Shown here piece after piece: positions 57,444-64,000 of a stretch of 64,000 nucleotides of DNA. The DNA comes from Calonectria ilicicola. Taxonomy: Eukaryota > Ascomycota > Sordariomycetes > Hypocreales > Nectriaceae. A program made the translations under genes and the position numbers. The notes beneath the pieces were generated by a model. The model did not search any database. It saw nothing but the letters and a program-made list of their open reading frames with translations, and had not been told where the DNA came from. The stretch's first letter is position 1, and every line of letters begins with the position of its first letter. The stretch is taken from assembly GCA_020809705.1 (NCBI GenBank), contig CP085826.1, positions 6,696,001 through 6,760,000 on the forward strand. The letters run 5' to 3'.

Positions 57444-57954
57444 AAGGCTGAACAATTAGACCAGTTTATAAGGGGCACTACTTGACCGCTTTAGTCTCAT
57501 GTGGCTGATCATTGAGATGAGATGCTAGGTGGGTGACTAAGAAACAAGGCATCATGCGCCCACAGCATGAAGTGATCCGATAATAAATCGGTGCGATTAA
57601 CACGGACAACGAATATAAACCTAATAGCTATATTAAAATGAAACTGTGATTTATTTGAAATATTTTTCATTTTTATTTGAATTTTTCTGATTGCCTCAGG
57701 ACAAGTTTGGTTGCTGTGCCATGTAATTTGTCACGTGAGATGACTTGGGCTTCGGCGACCAACACCATCCAGCACAGTTATCGACAAGCAGCACGTATCG
57801 ATCAATGACCGGGAAAGGTTTTCAACGAAGGAGATGCTGTGGGAGAGTTAGGGAAGAGGCATTTATAAAATCATCATGAGAAAAATATTCTGCAAAAAGA
57901 TATTACGATTTCGAACCATGTGGCAATTAATGTTGACGCGTGCCGAAAAGATGC

Positions 57955-58058
57955 AAAAAGCGAAGGCCTCCTTGCGGAGGCAAATTCTGACTTGTGGTCA
58001 CGAGTGACCACCAAACCAAATCTCAATAGAAATACTGTATGATTTCGCTACTTCGCTG
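57955..58058 (-). ncRNA. array unit 8
   Basis: About 104 nt. Perfect hairpin GTGGTCAC-TC-GTGACCAC (57994-58011) and GCCTCC-GCAA-GGAGGC (57966-57981) with a GNRA loop; relative to other units the second stem has paired U:A to C:G changes. Closing stem AGCGAAG/CTTCGCT, TTTTT. TATGTA 28 nt upstream; B box GTTCGAAAT at 57908-57916. Confidence 0.82.
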
Positions 58059-58090
58059 GGAGCTGTTGGTTCAGCTTTGGTACATAAAGT

Positions 58091-58726
58091 CTTTGACAGG
58101 GGGCGGGATGTTGCTGGGGTTGTGACAGACTGTGACTCAGCCGGCCAGGTAAATTGTGCTGTGCCATGTTATGCGGTGTTATGTCCAAAGGTATTAGCCC
58201 AAGTACAGGAAAAGTGATTGTGCATAATTTTAGGGCCCTACTTCGTTCTTAGTGCAAATGGCTTGTTTTTAGGCGTCGTTGTTGGTTATCCCAAGTGCAC
58301 AAGGTTGAATGGATAAAAAGTAGCCCCGCGATCCGGCCAAAGCAAACTGCAAAATTTGAGGGGCACCAAGTTCCGAAAGTCTCAAAAGGAACACGATGGA
58401 TCGCCTGGGAAATAATATCCGCTATCAACCTCAGAGGGTGATCTAATTTCCCAATTGCTGTCTTGTTCACAGTATGGTTCCATCCTGTTCCAGCTGCTTC
58501 ACATGCTGGCCCTCGGAAGTTCGTTCCACCGCGGCCGGCCCTCCCGGTGCGACAATGCCCACAATACACGTAGACGTCATAGGTGGCAGCTCCTTCGTCG
58601 CATGCGCACCCTTCATGCCCAATTCTTAAGGTCTCGCACAATCCAAGCTTCCTGGCTTCTCGGGCCAGCCAAATGAGGCATTGAGGCCGACCTATCCTTT
58701 TTCTATCCTGTTATTAGGGCCCTCAA
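58091..58726. other. region between array and FIT2 gene
   Basis: About 640 bp. At 58236-58250 the minus strand reads AACGAAGTAGG, like the array 5' block, but no closing 3' block or good TATA is found, so it may be a relic. Otherwise the FIT2 promoter. Confidence 0.4.
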
Positions 58727-59761
58727 ATGGCCACGGCTCGGCGCGCCGCCAATTTGGCATCCTCCCCCTCCACCGACGAAACCATGGCGACGCCGACAGC
58801 TTCATCCACGACCACACGCCACTCGCCCTTTTTGCCAACACCTCTCGAGCGAGTCTGCTTGTCGTTGTTCCCGATAATACTTGTTTTCGGCACCCTCTTC
58901 TCAATAATCTCCCCCGACATACGATCATCGCATTATGATCCCGTCTCGCAGTCACACTCGCAGGACCCCGCTGCCGCGCCGAGCTACTTCGCCCGCAAGT
59001 CCAATATCTTCAATGTCTTCTTCGTCAAGCGCGGCTGGGCATGGTTCACCATCTCTTTTGCCACATTCCTCTTCACTCACCCCAGCACCACTGCTGGGAC
59101 GCGACGACTACGTGCTGGACTGCGATGGGCCGCCGTCACCACGTTGTGGATTTTTGTCACCCAGTGGTTCTTTGGAGCTCCCATCATTGACCGTAGTTTC
59201 CGGTGGACCGGTGGTAAATGCGAGCTCGCACAGCGCCAGGTGACTATGGGCGATACGAGCGTTGGTGAAATGGTGACGGCAGTGGCATGCAAGGCTGCCG
59301 GTGGAAAATGGAAAGGCGGCCATGATATTTCCGGTCATGTCTTCATGTTGACACTCGGTACTGTGTTCTTGATGCAGGAAGTGGGATGGGCCATCACCAA
59401 ATGGTCTGGCTGGCAGTCCGAGGAGAGGTCCGTTATTATGGATGACGGCGCCTTGAAAAGTGCCCATATTGAAGCTGATGCGCCCGCTGGTGAAGGTTCA
59501 GGTAAGCCAGCTCTAGGCGCTGGTGCCAAGTTCGCCATCGGTGTCATGGGGCTCAGTGTCTGGATGTTATTGATGACTGCGATTTACTTCCACACATGGT
59601 TCGAGAAGGTAACATATCCTTCAATTATATTCCTCGAGCATAAAGCTAATTATTCGCAGTTTACAGGACTTTTGACCGCAGCTTCGGCATTATACATCGT
59701 ATACATCGTGCCAAGATTCGTTCCAGCAGTCAGAAAAGTTTTAGGTGTCCCAGGAGTTTAG
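58727..59761 (+). CDS. scs3: FIT2/Scs3-family ER membrane protein (lipid-droplet biogenesis)
   Basis: Exons 58727-59608 and 59660-59761, 327 aa. A 51-nt segment between them (GTAACA..CTAAT..TTCGCAG) is open in frame but removing it joins FEK to FTGLL, which fits family sequences, whereas the retained text does not. Several hydrophobic helices are present (PLERVCLSLFPIILVFGTLF, WAAVTTLWIFVTQWFFG, FAIGVMGLSVWMLLMTAIYF). HDISGH and the later His in YFHT are the two catalytic His positions of FIT2, an acyl-CoA diphosphatase in the ER that supports lipid-droplet and phospholipid balance. The start is the first ATG (MATARRAANL). Confidence 0.92.
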   Translation: MATARRAANLASSPSTDETMATPTASSTTTRHSPFLPTPLERVCLSLFPIILVFGTLFSIISPDIRSSHYDPVSQSHSQDPAAAPSYFARKSNIFNVFFVKRGWAWFTISFATFLFTHPSTTAGTRRLRAGLRWAAVTTLWIFVTQWFFGAPIIDRSFRWTGGKCELAQRQVTMGDTSVGEMVTAVACKAAGGKWKGGHDISGHVFMLTLGTVFLMQEVGWAITKWSGWQSEERSVIMDDGALKSAHIEADAPAGEGSGKPALGAGAKFAIGVMGLSVWMLLMTAIYFHTWFEKVTYPSIIFLEHKANYSQFTGLLTAASALYIVYIVPRFVPAVRKVLGVPGV

Positions 59762-60866
59762 TATTAAAGGAATAGCGTAAGAGACACGGGATACAAAATT
59801 TTGCATTACCGCTACATGTATAGAGCTTAGAATTAAATATAATGCCACTCCTAACATGCGCCTCCCCAAGCAGAGTCAGGGCAGACTAATAGGTAAAACG
59901 TTTCCATGCCAAAGGATGTCGACATCATCTATGATATGTGCTATGGTTTACCATTTTTCAAGGGAATCCATGGTGTGAATAACTGTTTCTCGCCGAGTCA
60001 GATATGCCTTCAGTTCTTTTAGTGGTTCTAGAGGGCGTCGAACTTTGGCTGAACCATTCATTTCGTCATAAAAACAATTCCACCCTCCGCACTCCATGGG
60101 GATATCAACAATGTCGATGACAGAATCCACAAGACAAATTCTCTTCTTCCTAGCTCCAATTGATAGCTTACACGAATTGAAGCCGTCATATTCCTTAGGC
60201 CCAGTCCGGATCACGATTTGCATATTCAACTACCCAGTTTAAGGTAGGAGGCCTACCACTCGTTCGAAAATGAATTAGCCCGACAATGAAGAGGCCTTGG
60301 TTGTGTTATCTGACCACAGCTGACGTAATGAGTGATTTGAGAACGAATGAGACGATGCCACGAGTAAATCACGAGCTGATGAAGATAAAAGTTGACAGAA
60401 TTAGGCTGTTATCTGAACAGTGGTGCTCCTAATTCTTCTCTGGAGAAAGGGTGTGTAGAATAGTCCGTGAGATTTTGGGTCGCCTTTCAAAGTAGCATAC
60501 AAGTTGTGGTATGGAACAAGGTAGCTTAAGGTGCAATGTTTCCCTCGGTGCAATGATAATATAATCAGCAATTATTAAAAAGTAGAAAGTATTAAATGGA
60601 ATTATCTTGCTTATCTTGGATTTTGACTGTTTCGTTTACTTTTACCATAATTTTTTCTTGTAATCCAGGGTGCATCTGTCGTACTGCCATGCTTTGCTGT
60701 AGAAGTAACAGGTTTCCTCCTGTATTCAAATCGCTACGAGGCCAAAAAAATAAAAATAAAAGAAAACTAGCTTTCATTGCGTTTCAAATAACTGCGCTAC
60801 AAAATTAAGAAAATATGTCCCGGTCCAATCTCGACTTGATAGAAAATACATAAAGAAAATAGAGAA
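59762..60866. other. intergenic region with a doubtful small frame
   Basis: About 1.1 kb. A minus-strand frame from the ATG at 60223 to 59948 codes about 91 residues (MQIVIRTGPKEYDGF..) with even composition but no known domain; it may be a small gene or remnant. Nothing else seen. Confidence 0.35.
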
Positions 60867-61719
60867 TCACTTAGATCTTTTAAATGGTACCCTGCCATGT
60901 TTGTCGTTCATGTGCCTTAGAACACGATCCCGTCTCGTAAATTTTGACTTGCAAGAAGGAAACTCGCATCTCAATTCTTCCAAGGAAAATCCCATGGCAA
61001 CCGCTTTCTCGGGATGTTGACTTATCAGGTGACGGTTCCGGTCGCGCTTCCAAGCAAATCGACGTGGACACTCTGGACAAGCCTCGGGCTTTTCGATCTT
61101 CCTTTTCTCACGACTATGATTTAATCAGCATCTGGTTCTTAAGATGGGTGGAGGGTCAACCATACTTGAGGTCACATTTGCGGGGTCTGTTATTTGCCTT
61201 TCTCATGGTTTTCGGCTTCGTTTTTAGCTTCGTATTCCGCCGAGGAGACATCTCCTCATCAGAAACTGAAATCGTTTTTGGTGAACTCAGCTGAGTTAGA
61301 GGAGTGTCAAGTCCGATCGAGCTTGTCAGTCCTGAAATCGTGCTTGAATCAACCGATGTAGAGCTGAAAAACATGGGACCGAGAAAGGCTGAGAAATCTG
61401 GATTGAATGTTGAATTCAATTGAAGGGGACATACTGTACTGTCGGTTAAATCGCTTGAATAGTTCAAGTTATCAGTTTCGAATTCCATGTTAGGGGAAGG
61501 GGGGTGCTGGATCCCCGAGTCTACAATAGTCGGGGCTGTCCCAACGGCAGAAGTCATAAGGTTAGAGTCAATAGGAATATGCCAATCCGAAAAGATTGGA
61601 AATCCGTAAGTACAAAAGTCGTTATTGAGGGCGAAATATGTATCGCTGTTCGGATCCTCCTGGTTCACCAAAGGTGGGGCCAGGATGTCCTGTTGGTCCA
61701 TGGTGGTCGATGGATCCAT
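60867..61719 (-). CDS. C2H2 zinc-finger protein, putative transcription factor
   Basis: Exons 61719-61166 and 61113-60867 with a 52-bp intron (GTATGG..CTGATTAAATCATAG), 266 aa. The start is the first ATG in frame (MDPSTTMDQQ). The first exon codes an acidic, Ser/Thr/Pro-rich region typical of activation segments, ending in a basic patch (RRNTKLKTKPKTMRK). The second exon codes two C2H2 fingers: CPEC-x12-HLISQH and CEFPSC-x12-HMNDKH. The first contains PRRFAWKRDRNRH, common in fungal C2H2 factors. Without the intron the frame stops at 61156 before any finger. Target genes unknown. A further upstream exon cannot be excluded. Confidence 0.8.
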
Positions 61720-64000
61720 ATCTTCGAGGGGACTAAGCAAAGCCCCAGCAGAGATCGTGCACCGGGGAGTGTCTCTCTACCGGAACAGTCCTTTCGTAGC
61801 GCGTTTGCGGTTGGTTATAAGCTAGTTCTGTCGTAATCGACGGGAGTAAATGGTAGATTTGGAGCGGGACCTTTTCACGACGATATCCAGGTCCATCAAT
61901 CTGGCTGATTAGTGAAACCTTAGCTATTTTTCTCTTGTTCAATACTTCATGGGATGGAGAGCTCTTACTCACTACCCCGAAGGGTAGAATTTATCTTTGA
62001 GCGCCATCTATTGTCAGCCGCGGATCCGTTTTGAATTTCCAGAACCTCTGCCGTGAATTTGTAGAACTGGTGATAACTCGCAACAGTCCAATAGATCGAG
62101 TAGATATAGCTCCTAGCAGCCTACTTAAATTTTCAGCAACTACTATATCTCCTGAGTTCTTCTTTCTGCTACGCGGTTTGTATAGGAACGACAAAGTCAT
62201 TTTGCAGAGGTTGCGGAAAGACAACCCGTATCCAGGCGCCTGACAATGGATGGCGATACAATCGCACATTATTGGACAGTAGGGTGCATAAGCCCAGGGC
62301 CGGGAAAGCACGGCAACAAAAGTTTATTCTTCGGCCACGCTTTCCCGACCCTGTATAAAACGATGTTTAAAAGGTTTGAAAAGTCTCGATGAAAGTGGGT
62401 ATCAATTAGAGCAATAGAAAGAAGTTGGGTGGGTTGAGTAAAGAGGTTGAGGAGGCAGAGTGGTCGGGATTAGCTGGCGCTTATAAAATGTTATCACCTC
62501 AGCGAAGGCCCCCCGCATCGGGTGAGAGATGCGCCGATTCGACAATCGTTCCTTCAATAATTCAATATACTGATTGACTCGATTACTAGTGACCAGGATT
62601 TGGTTGGCCAGCTTGGGGGCCCATCAATCCCACCTTCACATGGAGGCGGCGCCTAATGCAACCCACGGTTCAATCACAGTCCGGGATTCCATGCATGTTT
62701 CAACCAATGCAGACGCACCATTGTGTGATTTGGCCGCATTTTGCGCGGGAACCCCAGATTTGGATGACCATTTGCCCGATTCGATTTTCGATTTTAGTAG
62801 AAATCGACATCAAAAATGCTGTGTGAATCGAATGGTTGCATTTCAATCGCCACCTTCCTGAGCTATTCAATAATTTACTAGCAAGCCTACTCAATATTTT
62901 TCTCTCAATAAATTACTTCTTAAATGTTAATACTTCAGGATAAGCAAAGTCCAGGTGATCTCAAAGCTCGTTTTCTAATTACATGTGATGATCGCTGTTC
63001 CCCAAACAGGTGGCGGGGAAAGCCGTACCATCACCAATGAACCAAAAAATGAGCTAGATAAATGAAAATAAAACAACAGGGTATTATTTCAGTTCAGCCT
63101 TTTGTCGGGGAATAATTGCGGGTTCTCTTTACCCGGGATTGGGCAAGGGATCGGCGTGGTGTGCATATGGCCCCTAGCACTGAACACGCCATGGGGGGTT
63201 GCAGAAGAAGAATAGTTTATCTGCTCATGTAGGCCATTTATTAATAAATATAAAATATAAAAGAGAAACAATCTGAGGCCAAAATTCATGGATGCTATCA
63301 AGAACAACTCAACTTGGTGTCTATAATCTGCAGGGTATGTTGACGGCCATGTTTTGTTATGAGAATGGGCTTGTTTTGACGCCCTTAATATGGGATCGAT
63401 TTATTGACAAATAAAGTGCTAGTAATCTTTCGAAAGCTTTGCATTGTAATCCTCAAAACCTCAACGGCCGGACCAAACCAGGGGTTTATAGTATTAGTTG
63501 CTGCGTTTTATCGTCTTTTCACATCCTCAACACTTGGTTCATCATGACGAATAAACTGGTGACACTTTCTAATTTGGGAGGTGCAATTTTAGAGTATTAT
63601 TAATATCTTTCATAAAAGGAACCTTCGTCAGATCACTGCCAGCGTATTACTTGTCTATATATTGGCGTGGACAATATCCATCAGGTGTCTGGAGGATCTC
63701 GCACAACGCTGCGCACGCTGCATTCCCAACCATTTTCTTGGTAATATAGCTTAGAGAACTCTACGGATTAATGATGAATCCACGGTTATTCTGCATTTCA
63801 CGAGAAACATAGCGCGATGAGCCTGAAGCTGTTGGCTATCATATTAGCACCCATTGTCAAGCAAGAAATCGCCGTACCATCATTAAATCAGTGGTATATT
63901 TACTTATATGCTAGCTTAACGGAACATAGGGCGAGCTGTTCCCGCTGCAAGGCTAAAATGCTCCAATCTTTTATTTGCATTACCTATCGGTTTGGATGCA
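61720..64000. other. AT-rich terminal region, no gene supported
   Basis: About 2.3 kb. An imperfect inverted repeat (62297-62309 and 62339-62351) precedes TATAAAA at 62354. Short frames only. The region continues beyond the window. Confidence 0.45.
62297..62351. repeat. imperfect inverted repeat
   Basis: GGGCCGGGAAAGC and GCTTTCCCGACCC pair at 12 of 13 positions around a 29-nt loop, just upstream of a TATAAAA motif. Confidence 0.7.

Larger units (their letters stand above)
54438..58090 (-). repeat. tandem array of small structured RNA genes (nine units)
   Basis: Nine units on the minus strand, eight clear and one diverged. Shared parts, in transcript order: TATA-like motif 27-28 nt upstream; CAGCGAAGTAGC; variable body with one or two hairpins; CTTCGCT (or CTTCGTT) that pairs back to AGCGAAG; oligo-T; then a B box (consensus GTTCGAANC) 16-41 nt past the T run. 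Distances between 5' ends: 410, 324, 376, 399, 410, 409 and 615 nt. No protein frame explains the conservation. An upstream motif near CTAGGCAACA is shared by at least three units. Pol III transcription, U6-like, is inferred from the layout. Confidence 0.85.

Noticed and set aside
54438..58090. Array units as SINE or retroposon copies
   Set aside because: SINEs carry A and B boxes inside the transcript and scatter with poly-A or target-site duplications. Here units are ordered in one orientation, bodies diverge, the terminator precedes the B box and I see no target-site repeats.
54438..58090. Array units as C/D or H/ACA snoRNAs, 5S or U6 genes
   Set aside because: No paired C (RTGATGA) and D (CTGA) boxes, no ACA near the 3' end, and no U6 or 5S core sequence.

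Overview
The window looks like a nuclear contig from a filamentous ascomycete, probably a sordariomycete and possibly Hypocreales. The evidence is short GT..AG introns (about 50-110 bp) with CTAAC-like branch sites, long pyrimidine-rich leaders, intron-containing tRNAs and a typical fungal protein set. The order-level assignment is inference.

Layout. 0.1-21.8 kb is a housekeeping block: a membrane-anchored beta-trefoil protein, an APP1-type phosphatidate phosphatase, the ribosome-biogenesis helicase Drs1, an EB1/Mal3 microtubule plus-end protein, a Vam7-type SNARE, a NADAR-domain enzyme and a large Pro-rich coiled-coil membrane protein. 22-33.5 kb is AT-richer and accessory: two intron-containing tRNA-type genes, a secreted PL3 pectate lyase, a kinase-like gene with an in-frame stop, a broken and an intact beta-lactamase-like hydrolase, and a 5'-truncated TPR fragment. 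33.8-53.7 kb is again conserved but sparse: a WD40 protein, a zinc alcohol dehydrogenase, a small four-helix membrane protein, an F-box/WD40 protein with a very long ATG-free leader, and a secreted GH55 beta-1,3-glucanase. 58.7-64 kb holds a FIT2/Scs3 lipid-droplet protein, a two-finger C2H2 protein and about 2.3 kb in which I see no gene.

The most unusual part is 54.4-58.1 kb. It contains no protein gene but a tandem array of eight clear and one diverged small-RNA genes, all on the minus strand and mostly about 400 bp apart. Each unit has a TATA-like element 27-28 nt upstream of a conserved 5' block (CAGCGAAGTAGC), a 3' block (CTTCGCT or CTTCGTT) complementary to the 5' block, an oligo-T terminator, and a tRNA-type B box 16-41 nt beyond that terminator. 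This is the layout of the yeast U6 gene, so RNA polymerase III transcription is likely. The bodies differ in sequence but repeatedly form one or two hairpins before the closing stem, with paired base changes between copies and GNRA or UUCG loops. I do not recognise this RNA family.

Exon joins were read by eye. Several protein models differ from the simple open frame: an added transmembrane tail at 132-1147, zinc fingers recovered at 60867-61719, and a removed 51-nt stop-free intron at 59609-59659.
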